64,000 bases of DNA from Bacteroides sp. (GTDB lineage: Bacteria > Bacillota > Clostridia > Lachnospirales > Lachnospiraceae). A program made the translations under genes and the position numbers. The notes under the pieces were generated by a model that saw nothing but the letters and a program-made list of their open reading frames with translations, had not been told where the DNA came from and searched no databases. The stretch is taken from positions 1 to 64,000 of the forward strand of contig JAMPBO010000008.1 of NCBI GenBank assembly GCA_023666705.1, in the 5' to 3' direction. Shown here piece by piece: positions 35,027 through 42,807 of this stretch (position 1 is the first letter of the stretch; the number at the start of each line of letters is the position of its first letter).

Positions 35027-35464
35027 CTATAAACACTTTCCGGCAATCGAAATTAATTCTTCCATTGTGTGAACAGCTTGATTTGTGTTAAGTACCTCCA
35101 GCGAAAAATTTTTCGATCCAAAATCCATTATATGTCTTAAATTAATTGTAACATCTTTCATTTCGCCAATTTTTAAAAGCCATTTTGCACAATTGTCACC
35201 ACAATTTGACGCATTAAATATCTTATTAGATACCTTATATATCAAAATTAAAGTTTTCACTCCTCCTGAAAGTTCCTTTGGAGATATTGCTCCCAAAACA
35301 GGACTTTCTATCAAATGTGGTCCGACAACCTTTGATTTATCTACATCCTCAATCATTTTTTTAGAAAAATCATCTGTCAGCCATTCATCCAAATAACTAT
35401 TTTTAAAATAAACGGATGTATTATATACAACATCATCCATATCGCCAAAATATATCTTTAACAT
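35027..35464 (-). CDS. DUF4869 protein
   Basis: A 145-residue protein matching the DUF4869 family, a group of unknown function in gut Firmicutes. It starts MLKIYFGDMDDVVYNTSVYFKN and has the conserved VGPHLIESPVLGAISPKELSGGVKTLIL and ASNCGDNCAKWLLKIG blocks. The last holds a pair of cysteines in C-x3-C. Its SD (AGGAGG) is fused to the TAG of the upstream hsdS fragment, which marks the cassette edge. No catalytic motif is recognised. Confidence 0.75.
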   Translation of the reverse strand: MLKIYFGDMDDVVYNTSVYFKNSYLDEWLTDDFSKKMIEDVDKSKVVGPHLIESPVLGAISPKELSGGVKTLILIYKVSNKIFNASNCGDNCAKWLLKIGEMKDVTINLRHIMDFGSKNFSLEVLNTNQAVHTMEELISIAGKCL

Positions 35465-35476
35465 TTCACTTTCCTC

Positions 35477-35560
35477 CTAAACAAACATGTTTTGCAACAT
35501 AAATTTTTTTATCATTTTCAACTTTTCCAACTTACGCTGTTCCCAAGCATTATTTTTCAA
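35477..35560 (-). pseudogene. hsdS: Second hsdS remnant (C-terminal end)
   Basis: In frame, the minus strand reads NNAWEQRKLEKLKMIKKFML and then QNMFV and a stop. NAWEQRK is the start of a recognition domain and KLEKLKMIKK is the end of HsdS, so a recombination between the WEQRK and HQRK repeats has removed everything between. It lacks a start codon. Confidence 0.7.
35531..35553. repeat. 23-bp direct repeat, right copy
   Basis: Identical to 34012-34034; see that entry. Together they delimit a segment of about 1.5 kb. Confidence 0.9.
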
Positions 35561-35571
35561 AAAGCAAGCAT

Positions 35572-36045
35572 TTACAACTTTTCACGTACCATCATCAAAG
35601 CATATCCTAGCAAATTCTGACCTTTCCATTTTGCTCTGTCAAATCGGTCAGGGTCTTTCATCGATAAACCTATTCCCCAAATAATGTCTTTTACCGCACA
35701 TTCTGCCAAAAGAGCGTCTCTCGTCGCTTTAAGTTGTTCCCCAAATTCCTCATTTTGCGAAAACTTTGCATAAAGTCCTTCGTAAACTATAATCTGTCTA
35801 ACCCCATTCCAATAATTGTTATCAAATCCTGACACTAGCCGTCCCAGTTCTTTGATGAGGGAAACATCTTTAGTATCAAGAATTTGAGATGCAATAGCTT
35901 CATCACGAAAACATTTTGCCTTTTTGTACATCATAAACTGTTCCATTGATGAGAACGTGATTCCTCCAACGGCAAAAGCAGACAAATACCAATTACTCAA
36001 GTAACCATTTTCTTCATTTGGATTGTGAAAACAAACAACCTTCAT
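35572..36045 (-). CDS. NADAR/YbiA-family N-glycosidase
   Basis: A 157-residue NADAR-fold protein. Motifs include YLSNWYLSAFAV near residue 17, FSSMEQFMMYKKAKCF at 31-46, NYWNGVRQIIVYEGLYAKF, and GIGLSMKDPDRFDRAKWKGQNLLG. YbiA-type enzymes hydrolyse N-glycosidic bonds of riboflavin intermediates, and other NADAR domains have been reported to remove ADP-ribose from guanine. Its ATG overlaps the TAA of the upstream 138-residue gene (TAATG). The neighbouring ADP-ribosyltransferase-like gene favours a reversing (antitoxin) role. Confidence 0.85.
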   Translation of the reverse strand: MKVVCFHNPNEENGYLSNWYLSAFAVGGITFSSMEQFMMYKKAKCFRDEAIASQILDTKDVSLIKELGRLVSGFDNNYWNGVRQIIVYEGLYAKFSQNEEFGEQLKATRDALLAECAVKDIIWGIGLSMKDPDRFDRAKWKGQNLLGYALMMVREKL

Positions 36046-36461
36046 TACTTTGCACCTACCTTTTGTACAGCCAAGTCAAGCTCCAAATCGTGAAGTCCAA
36101 AATAAGCCTTTTTCAAAAAATCTATTGGTACTTTCTTTATTACTTCTGCACTCGGCATATTATAATACCATTGATAATAGGCATAAAATTCCCCTAGCCA
36201 ATCCGGCATAAAACCTTCAAGAGCTTTACCAAATTTTAAAGTATACTGCTCTGTTTCAGAAAAATATGCCCACAATTCTTTTGCGTTCATTGTATTGACG
36301 TAAGCCTTCGACTCATCAATGCTCTTTCTCGTTTTGCTTGTCATATAGGCATTAATAAAATCAACAGTATCCATATCAGGATAAGCCTCTGCTATAAGTT
36401 CAAATAGTTTTCCCTGATTCTCCACAACATCACTTAAATAAGCTTCTGCATACGCTCTCAT
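36045..36461 (-). CDS. Unknown protein between DUF3990 and NADAR genes
   Basis: A 138-residue helical protein starting MRAYAEAYLSDVVENQGKLFELI. The start at 36461 has AGAGGTG upstream with good spacing. It includes a conserved-looking TVDFINAYMTSKTRKSIDESKAYVN segment, rich in charged residues, that could contact nucleic acid. It lies directly after the DUF3990 gene (12 bases) and is translationally coupled to NADAR. I do not recognise a family; from its place it may be an antitoxin or adaptor. Confidence 0.6.
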   Translation of the reverse strand: MRAYAEAYLSDVVENQGKLFELIAEAYPDMDTVDFINAYMTSKTRKSIDESKAYVNTMNAKELWAYFSETEQYTLKFGKALEGFMPDWLGEFYAYYQWYYNMPSAEVIKKVPIDFLKKAYFGLHDLELDLAVQKVGAK

Positions 36462-36473
36462 TATCATCACCTC

Positions 36474-36947
36474 TCAAACAGCGTACTGAACACCCAATCC
36501 CCCTAATGAAAGAAGCTCCTCTAATATATCCATATCAATGTTATCCCTGACAAATTCCTTTGCAATATAGAAATAAGAAGCATTTGCCCTCCAGCCTTTA
36601 ATAGCATCATATTCGCTTGCATCTATGCCATATTTTGCAATAAATTTATCAGCAAGCATGCGATAACGCTTGGAATCGGCAGCATCTCTATGCTTCATCA
36701 ATTCAGCTAACCAAGCAAGGACATTGTGTTCTTGGAAATCCAGGATTTTCAATCCATCAATATCAAGCTCAAATTTATGCAGCCAACCATTTGTATCATT
36801 TGGTCTGCAAACTGCCCATTCTTTTGCAAGCTCAGAGCTTTCAGTAAGGTAAAAACCTTTCCCATAATCATGTTTTTCATCTCCACGTCCATATGTTGGC
36901 AATATATTTTTATTAGGAGTACCATGAAATAAAATCAATTTCTCCAT
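36474..36947 (-). CDS. DUF3990 ADP-ribosyltransferase-like protein
   Basis: A 157-residue protein with the DUF3990 pattern: FHGT at 7-10, DYGKGFYLT at 27-35, and DAIKGWRANASYFYIAKEF from 114. This matches the H-Y-Glu style of the ART superfamily (first His or Arg in a YHGT-like motif, aromatic GFYLT strand). DUF3990 is predicted to be an ART-related toxin. The gene begins inside the broken hsdM, whose reading frame runs into its SD. Catalysis is not proven. Confidence 0.8.
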   Translation of the reverse strand: MEKLILFHGTPNKNILPTYGRGDEKHDYGKGFYLTESSELAKEWAVCRPNDTNGWLHKFELDIDGLKILDFQEHNVLAWLAELMKHRDAADSKRYRMLADKFIAKYGIDASEYDAIKGWRANASYFYIAKEFVRDNIDMDILEELLSLGGLGVQYAV

Positions 36948-36984
36948 TTTTACCGTTCCTCCTTAACAAACATCTTTTCAAGGC

Positions 36985-37303
36985 AAAAGCTGATAATGCA
37001 TCTGTAACATTTGATACATCAAAACTTTTACCCATCTTTAACCATGTTGAAAATAAATTATTATATGAAATGAAACAGCCTATATTTTTCTTACAATCCT
37101 CTACTGTTTCTATTTCTTCTTCCACCAACTCCGGAAGAGCCTCATCTGTCCAATCATGTTTTTTAATACTCAACTTCTTTATCAAACAAAAATTTATAAA
37201 AAATAAAATCAAGAATATAATCCTTGTATTCGTTAGCCTCAATTTTGGACCGCATTTTGTTTGCAGACTCCCATATTTTATTTGCAAGTTGTTGTTTATT
37301 CAT
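36985..37303 (-). pseudogene. hsdM: hsdM 5' remnant, frameshifted
   Basis: Begins MNKQQLANKIWESANKMRSK and continues KDYILDFIFYKFLFDKEVEY, the standard N-terminus of type I HsdM. A single-base deletion in a T/A run at about 37161-37168 shifts the frame; the next frame continues with HDWTDEALPELVEEEIETVE ... YNNLFSTWLKMGKSFDVSNV and ends at DALSAF, where the DUF3990 cassette begins. Most of the methyltransferase, including its AdoMet motifs, is gone. Confidence 0.8.
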
Positions 37304-37381
37304 TTGTCATATCCTCCAATTCGTCCACTACGTTTAGTTGATTTTTATATAGCCTTTGCTTGGTTGCAATCTTATATGTTT

Positions 37382-37504
37382 TCAGATTTCAGCTTGTTCC
37401 TTTATATCCGTTAAATAAAATCCTGTACCAAAATCCTTGTAAGGTCTGCACATTGCCAGATTAATATTGTCAATTTTCGTGTTACTCCCATGATACAATT
37501 TCAT
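37382..37504 (-). pseudogene. Truncated second DUF3990 gene
   Basis: A 40-codon frame starting MKLYHGSNTKIDNINLAMCR and continuing DFGTGFYLTDI before a stop. It has the same YHGS and GFYLT motifs as the DUF3990 gene at 36474 but ends there, so only the first third remains. Its ATG overlaps the DUF3791 stop (ATGA). Confidence 0.65.
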
Positions 37505-37718
37505 AGCGTCCCTCCATTTCTTTTACATAAATAGCCAACATCTTCTAATATTGTATCAAAAGGCAACGTATGTTCCGCTTCGTAATTTTTCTTTATAAAT
37601 TCAATACCTTTAAACTTAAATACATATTGAAACGCCTCCTTAACGCTAAGATTATGCTTTTGTGCAAATTCGTATACGAAGGAAACTATAAAATTAATCA
37701 CTTTTTTTGTTCTATCAT
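37501..37718 (-). CDS. DUF3791 protein with A-tract frameshift
   Basis: A DUF3791-like protein of about 72 residues. From the ATG at 37718 (strong GAGGAG) the frame reads MIEQKK and hits TGA; a shift of -1 at an A AAA AAG heptamer joins it to VINFIVSFVYEFAQKHNLSVKEAF ... DVGYLCKRN. The heptamer is in the correct phase for classical -1 slippage. It could be a programmed frameshift or a deleted base in a decaying locus. DUF3791 genes commonly precede DUF3990 genes, as here. Confidence 0.6.
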
Positions 37719-37843
37719 ATAGAATATCTCCTCATTACTAAATAAAGCTATTCTTTGACGTGAATTTCTTTGTATTTACATCATCCATACAACCCTCAGC
37801 CCTCCTTTGTAACAATTCATACTTTATTTCATCTCAGCATATC

Positions 37844-37880
37844 AAAAAAACTCCCTGTGGTCAATGATAACCACAGGGAG
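37844..37880 (-). terminator. Terminator of the 37.9-40.7 kb cluster
   Basis: CTCCCTGTGG and CCACAGGGAG form a strong stem (37851-37880) followed on the minus strand by seven T. It lies 26 bases after the FliD-like gene's stop. Confidence 0.9.
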
Positions 37881-37905
37881 AAATATCACATTAAAACAAC
37901 CTTAT

Positions 37906-38982
37906 TTAAATTGAGTAGTTAAAACTGTTACCATATGTCTGGGCAGCAGCCTTCTGAAGCAACTCATCATCATTTGCAAAGATACTATTCAGGATGCTGG
38001 AGTCAACCGTGTTTCCAAGCTTAAAGCTGCTGTCCTCCGCCTTAATTGCCTTAACAACCAAATCAGATAATTCATCTCTGAATTTCTTTATGGAAGCCTT
38101 AGCATCATCCTTCTTGTCACTGTCTACAGACTCAAGGAATTTATTCATTTTCTTTGTAAATGTAGATGAATCTGTCTTGTTATTGCCACCATACATATAG
38201 AAATCAAGCTGCACCTGCTCTAATATTGCCTTCTGCATATCAGCGGTAAGCTGGTATGTTGCCTTGCTGCTTGTAGCAGTGCTTGTGGAAGAGCTGCCAG
38301 ATGCCTTCTTTGCATACGTTCCTTCGCCTGTATAGTTATCTGTTGCTTCCTTTGCACTTCTTGATATTGAGCTTGCCCTGCCGGCAATCTTATCTGCATA
38401 GGAACCGGAGCCCTCAAACAATGTTTTAAGCTCTCCAATTGAAGCTTCACCAAGCTTATCTTCATCTATCGTAAGCTTATTGTCTGAACCGATTTTAATT
38501 CCTACTCTATCAAGCAGCTTTGATACAGATGCCGTATCACCGATCATGGTTGTTGCAGTTCTTAACACTGATTTTGTCTCAGCATTTCCTGCATCTTCAA
38601 TCATGTCATTATATGCTTCAACATATTCCTTAATTGCACTGTTGATTGCAGCTCTGTCATAATCCTCTTTCTCAACAACCTCGCCTGTAGTCTCATCCTT
38701 TGACTTTATTGTCTTCTTCTGCCACAAGCTTCTGTCAGAAAGCTTATCTGCTGCTGCCTTGAGTGCATCGCCGCTTGACTTCATAGAAGTAAGGGAAAGC
38801 TTTGAATCAATCGCCTTCTCGCTTTTTTCGTCAGCAGCCTGCTGTGCATAATTTGCCTTGGCAAGCTTATAATATGTGCCATTTTGGATTGCAGCATAGT
38901 CACCTAAATCAATACCAAAATTTATTGTTGATGTAGTGGTGTTGCTGCTTCCTAAAAAGCTGTTGAAATCTATTCCTGCCAT
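37906..38982 (-). CDS. FliD C-terminal-domain-like protein
   Basis: A 358-residue protein without signal peptide. A middle block resembles the FliD (flagellar filament cap) C-terminal region: AINSAIKEYVEAYNDMIEDAGNAE, TTMIGDTASVSKLLDRVGIKI and DNKLTIDEDKLGEASIGELKTLFEG. A Ser/Thr-rich linker (about 235-265) separates a C-terminal helical domain. The start at 38982 has AAAGGAGG. It is shorter than true FliD and lacks its N-terminal D0 sequence, so it may be an exported relative. No other flagellar genes are in the window. Confidence 0.6.
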   Translation of the reverse strand: MAGIDFNSFLGSSNTTTSTINFGIDLGDYAAIQNGTYYKLAKANYAQQAADEKSEKAIDSKLSLTSMKSSGDALKAAADKLSDRSLWQKKTIKSKDETTGEVVEKEDYDRAAINSAIKEYVEAYNDMIEDAGNAETKSVLRTATTMIGDTASVSKLLDRVGIKIGSDNKLTIDEDKLGEASIGELKTLFEGSGSYADKIAGRASSISRSAKEATDNYTGEGTYAKKASGSSSTSTATSSKATYQLTADMQKAILEQVQLDFYMYGGNNKTDSSTFTKKMNKFLESVDSDKKDDAKASIKKFRDELSDLVVKAIKAEDSSFKLGNTVDSSILNSIFANDDELLQKAAAQTYGNSFNYSI

Positions 38983-39052
38983 TTTTATTCCTCCTTTTTT
39001 ACTCTCGTTTACAACATATGCAAACAAATGTCAGGTTTCATAAAGAATACCT

Positions 39053-39709
39053 TTACTCATCCTTCTGTTTTTTAGATGCATAATAATCCTCAAAAAGCTT
39101 ATTTGCTGCATCTAATGTAGAATTGCTTATGTCCGGAAGTGCCCTGCCCCATGACTTAGTGGCAAGCTTAAAGCCCTTTTGCATAGCCTTCTGCATTTCC
39201 TGCATCTTCTCCACATCATCACCTGCAAGAGCACTTGCAAAATCAAACAGTCTCTGGGAGGTCTGCTTTACGCCCCAATATCCATCCTCAGAAATGTCCT
39301 TCTGTGCCTGTGCCTTCGTTGCGGCATCTACAGTGTAGTTTCCGCTTGCAATAAACCTCCACATAGCGTCGCCGCCCTCTGCGATGCCATATGCTTTTGC
39401 CTGCTTACCTATGGTGTTTTGCACAAGGTTTATAAGACTCTGCTGTCTTGCCTCCTGATCAGCCTTAAGCTGACTTACTAAATTAGCCCTGTCCTCAGCA
39501 CTCATTTTATTTACGGAGTAAGTGGCCTTCTTTGCATTCTCGTCTGATTTGTCATATGTAGCAGCTACATTGTTACCTTTATTTTCCGAATTGGATAACT
39601 CCTCTACACTGCTGCTTCCACTTCCCTGTGAATTTGTGCTATACGGCTCGGCTGTTGCATAGTTGTATGCTGCCTGTGTTATCTGGCTGTCGCCTACTTG
39701 AATTGCCAT
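39053..39709 (-). CDS. Unknown protein (218 aa) in FliD-like cluster
   Basis: Not recognised. A 218-residue soluble protein starting MAIQVGDSQITQAAYNYATA, with a Ser/Asn-rich linker near residues 25-45, then a helical domain containing LVNLVQNTIGKQAKAYGIAEG-type and RFIASGNYTVDAATKAQAQKDISEDG segments. AAGGAGG supports the start at 39709. The KAQAQKDISEDGYWGVKQTSQRL block recurs in a group of Lachnospiraceae proteins found near DUF6033 genes. It lacks cysteine, common in exported proteins. Likely works with its neighbours. Confidence 0.5.
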   Translation of the reverse strand: MAIQVGDSQITQAAYNYATAEPYSTNSQGSGSSSVEELSNSENKGNNVAATYDKSDENAKKATYSVNKMSAEDRANLVSQLKADQEARQQSLINLVQNTIGKQAKAYGIAEGGDAMWRFIASGNYTVDAATKAQAQKDISEDGYWGVKQTSQRLFDFASALAGDDVEKMQEMQKAMQKGFKLATKSWGRALPDISNSTLDAANKLFEDYYASKKQKDE

Positions 39710-39875
39710 ATTTCTCATCCTCCTTGATTGAAATTTATAATCGTCATACTGACCCAGCATGACAATTTTACAAATATATATTAACACATTTATGTGCTAA
39801 TACCAATAGAAAATAAGCAATTTTTTACATTTTTATTGTCCTGTTACGTCAATGAATATAATCCTGTTCTATTTT

Positions 39876-40742
39876 CTAGCCTCTGAAATCAAAATTTTGT
39901 CCTACCTGCTTTTCGCTTTCAGAAAGTATTGATTTATTATCATATGCATATGCAGAAACTTTGTCTATCAGTTCCTCCATTGAATTTGCTTGTATTACTA
40001 CATAATCCTTATCATCAGACTCATTTGAAATCTCGTCTGCTTCCTTTTCCTCTGCTTTTTCCTTTGCATGCTTTTCCTCAAGCTTCTTTTCTTTTGCCTT
40101 TTCCTCAGCACGCTTCTTATCCTTTGCCTTTGCAGCCTTCTTTGTCGCCTGCTTCTTCTCAGCAGCCTTTTTATTTGCTTTTTCAACAGTTGCAAAGAAT
40201 GTTGCCTTTCCATTTGAATCTACTGACATTCCAAAATTCTTTAAGCTTGCACCGCTGCTTGCAAGGCTGTTCTTTGCCTCCTGAAGCTTAAGCTGTGACA
40301 TGGCAATAATTCCCTCATATTTCTTTCGGAAAGATTCATCATTTGCCATCATTTCAAGCTTTTCCTCATTAATCAGTACAACCTGCTTATTGGCATTGCC
40401 GTAAGCTGCCGTATTCGCCTGAACCTGTGATTTCATATCCTCACTGACAAGTATGAAATTCATGTTGCCAAATTTTGCTTTCAGCTTGCCATAATAATCC
40501 TTTGCCTTGTCAGAAAGCTCCACATCTCCTATCACCGTTCCGTACCCTGATTTTGTTGTCGGCACCAGGGAGCTTTTTGTATCAATGGGATTAAACTCCG
40601 TTATTTTCACGCTATCTGACTTAGCTGCCTCTTTATCCGTATTTTTTGTGGAATTAGCCTTTTCATTTTTTGTGCTGTTTGTTTTATTGTTCCATGCTCC
40701 GTTTGTCTGCTGATATGCAGATATGCCATAAAGACTTGACAT
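39876..40742 (-). CDS. DUF6033-like protein
   Basis: A 288-residue protein with an N-terminal SSLYGISAYQQTNG motif, a central VIGDVELSDKAKDYYGKLKAKFGNM ... FILVSEDMKS block characteristic of DUF6033, and a long Lys/Glu/Ala coiled region (about 185-235). The start at 40742 is chosen for spacing to GGGGA. It is the first gene of the cluster; a possible sigma-D promoter lies about 250 bases upstream. Function is unknown; the lack of a signal peptide and the context suggest export by a non-Sec route, but that is inference. Confidence 0.65.
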   Translation of the reverse strand: MSSLYGISAYQQTNGAWNNKTNSTKNEKANSTKNTDKEAAKSDSVKITEFNPIDTKSSLVPTTKSGYGTVIGDVELSDKAKDYYGKLKAKFGNMNFILVSEDMKSQVQANTAAYGNANKQVVLINEEKLEMMANDESFRKKYEGIIAMSQLKLQEAKNSLASSGASLKNFGMSVDSNGKATFFATVEKANKKAAEKKQATKKAAKAKDKKRAEEKAKEKKLEEKHAKEKAEEKEADEISNESDDKDYVVIQANSMEELIDKVSAYAYDNKSILSESEKQVGQNFDFRG

Positions 40743-41069
40743 TTTCATTCCCCTTTCATTTTGAATATAACCATGCCATGCACCAATTTGTGAAGCAAAT
40801 CATAATATATCACTTTTTGCACGGTGAAGCCATAACAAACCTCTACAGTTACAGGAAAATGAGCCCACGACAAGGGCAAAAATATAACAGAATACAGGTA
40901 TAGCATTCTATACCTTAAACATATTTACTTCATCCTTGAAGTGTTTACAGTTCAAATCCCTTTGAAATATTATAAGTTATTATTTACATCGGTAAATCGA
41001 CAGGAAATATTAACCGTATCACTGAAAATTTTTCTAATAAATTTCCTAATCCATATTATACCTGTATTT
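40743..41069. other. Intergenic region (327 bp)
   Basis: No gene is seen on either strand. It holds the 3' flank of the PAS-GGDEF-EAL gene, a perfect palindrome GGTATAG-CATT-CTATACC (40897-40914) that could be an operator, and the promoter-like sequence at 40986-41012. I looked for a GEMM-type c-di-GMP riboswitch and did not find its conserved bulges. Confidence 0.6.
40986..41012 (-). promoter_or_regulatory. Possible sigma-D (flagellar) promoter
   Basis: On the minus strand TAAT, exactly 15 bases, then ACCGATGT, close to the sigma-28 consensus TAAA-N15-GCCGATAA. It points toward the DUF6033 gene but is about 245 bases from its start. The match is imperfect. Confidence 0.35.
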
Positions 41070-42716
41070 CTACTGCTTATCTGCATCCAACAGCCTTTCA
41101 AAGTCCTCCCGACAGACAGGCCGTGAATAATGGTAACCCTGCAGCAATGTGGCATTCAGCCCTCCTACGATATCTGCCACTTTACCATTTTCAACACCTT
41201 CTATAATGGAATTGTATCCTAATCGTCTGCACATTTCCATCAAGCTGTCAACAATCACATAATCCACATCATGCCCCGGCTGTGCAAGTTCCCTGATAAA
41301 AGAATGTTCCACTTTAATGTAATCTACAGGCAGCCATTTTAACATCTCCATCGAGGCATACGCTGTTCCAAAATCATCCAAGGCTATTTTAAAACCACGC
41401 TTCCGCAGTCTGCCAAACATTTCCGCAAGCTCCTCGGGTGCTTCTACCTGACAGCTTTCTGTCAGCTCTATAATAATATAGTTCGGATTTGCCCCATACT
41501 TTTCCACACATGCAACCGCTTTTTTCTCAAAATCATCGTCCAGAAACTGCTGATAGGATACATTAAAGCTAATTTGCAATTCCCCGTATATATCACGCCA
41601 TGCCGCCTGCTGCCTGATTGCCTGCTCCATAACCCAGAACCCTACTTCGCAAATATCCCCGTAATCCTCTAAAACCTTAATAAACTCCATCGGATAAGAG
41701 TCTTGAATCCGTTCTCCTTTCCATCGCAAAAGGCTTTCACATCCTGCAATCCTGCCTGTATCCGGATTAATAAACGGCTGATAAAATAACTCAAACCCTT
41801 TAAAACCATTGTTGATACACTGTTTTAAATCTTCCCGCAATATCAGTCCTCTCTCATGTTTTTTTGCAATCTCCTCCGAAAAAAATACTATGCTCCCTCT
41901 CTGGTTATTCTTTGCAAACTCCAAAGAGTGTTCCAACTTATTAATCAGAATTTCCCTCATATCCGCATCCTGCGGAAACAACACACCGCCTGCTGATATG
42001 GAGACGCCTACTTTCCGTCCATCCTCCAGCTTCAAAAGATCTGTTGCCTTACATATTTCCCCATAAAAATCCGTCACTTCCTGTACATTGGACGAAACAG
42101 CAACAACCAAAAATTCATCACCGCTAAATCTCAGTGCTTTCCATTCAGGTTTACATAACTCGCTAATCACCCTCGCAACTTTAATTAAAATTTCATCACC
42201 AATATTATATCCATAGTTGCTTACCACTTTCCGAAATCCATCCATACCAATCAGCAATGCAATCCCTGATTGTGATGCGAAATCAAAATAATGCGTCTCG
42301 TATGTTGTCAGAAGTCCGGTCAGAGTATCATATTTGCTCTGTCCATCAATCCTTACCATAAGCCCTGCAAAAATAATCGGATTTCCATCTGCATCCCGAA
42401 TTACACTGCCCTTACATTCTACCCATACATATCTTCCTGCCGCGTTCCTTGCCCGATATTGACAGTTATGTTGTTTCTTTGTGCCGGAAAACACGCCCTC
42501 AATATCGTCCATATAAATCTTCAAATCATTCGGATGTATATGATTTGCCCATACATTGGCAGCATCTTCCAGATATTCCCCTGAAAGCCCAAAATAGTCC
42601 ACGGCAGCCTTCGACCAGCGGGAAACGTCCGTCTTCATATCACATACATAAATATAAACATTATCCGATGCCGACGCAAATGCCTCAAACAACTCATTAT
42701 TGAAAACATCACTCAT
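41070..42716 (-). CDS. PAS-GGDEF-EAL c-di-GMP enzyme
   Basis: A 548-residue protein. A PAS domain (about 10-125) has the WVNHIHPNDLK-type and GRYVWVECKGSVIRDADGNP signature. The GGDEF domain has SGDEF in place of GGDEF, a variant known in active cyclases, and no RxxD inhibition site. The EAL domain reads ESLLRW, ELTESC, DDFGTAYASM, then KVEHSF instead of KIDxxF, and EGVEN. It may be a cyclase, phosphodiesterase or both. The start at 42716 follows GGAGGGG. Confidence 0.88.
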   Translation of the reverse strand: MSDVFNNELFEAFASASDNVYIYVCDMKTDVSRWSKAAVDYFGLSGEYLEDAANVWANHIHPNDLKIYMDDIEGVFSGTKKQHNCQYRARNAAGRYVWVECKGSVIRDADGNPIIFAGLMVRIDGQSKYDTLTGLLTTYETHYFDFASQSGIALLIGMDGFRKVVSNYGYNIGDEILIKVARVISELCKPEWKALRFSGDEFLVVAVSSNVQEVTDFYGEICKATDLLKLEDGRKVGVSISAGGVLFPQDADMREILINKLEHSLEFAKNNQRGSIVFFSEEIAKKHERGLILREDLKQCINNGFKGFELFYQPFINPDTGRIAGCESLLRWKGERIQDSYPMEFIKVLEDYGDICEVGFWVMEQAIRQQAAWRDIYGELQISFNVSYQQFLDDDFEKKAVACVEKYGANPNYIIIELTESCQVEAPEELAEMFGRLRKRGFKIALDDFGTAYASMEMLKWLPVDYIKVEHSFIRELAQPGHDVDYVIVDSLMEMCRRLGYNSIIEGVENGKVADIVGGLNATLLQGYHYSRPVCREDFERLLDADKQ

Positions 42717-42733
42717 GTTATCCCCTCCATACA

Positions 42734-42802
42734 TTGAACATCATCCCATTACTTAGCAGGTCGTACCTATAGGAAACGCAGTTTCCTATAAAACCTGACA
42801 CA
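42734..42802 (-). repeat. Intergenic hairpin element, copy C
   Basis: The minus strand carries a 9-bp stem ATAGGAAAC/GTTTCCTAT (42769-42789) and ends TGATGTTCAA just before the SD of the PAS-GGDEF-EAL gene. Layout and ends resemble the element at 21956-22036. Confidence 0.45.
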
Positions 42803-42807
42803 AATTC

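Noticed and set aside
33556-35560. Phase-variable hsdS shufflon
   Set aside because: The hsdS repeats are direct, not inverted, no invertase or recombinase gene lies near, and the pieces are broken by stops and deletions; decay explains them better.
39929-40291. Plus-strand ORF rich in Leu/Pro opposite the DUF6033 gene
   Set aside because: It is the complement of the Lys/Ala/Glu-rich coiled coil; composition is an artefact of the real gene.
40743-41069. GEMM-type c-di-GMP riboswitch near the c-di-GMP genes
   Set aside because: GGCAAA-like words are present but the conserved helix and receptor bulges are not, and it does not precede a c-di-GMP gene.
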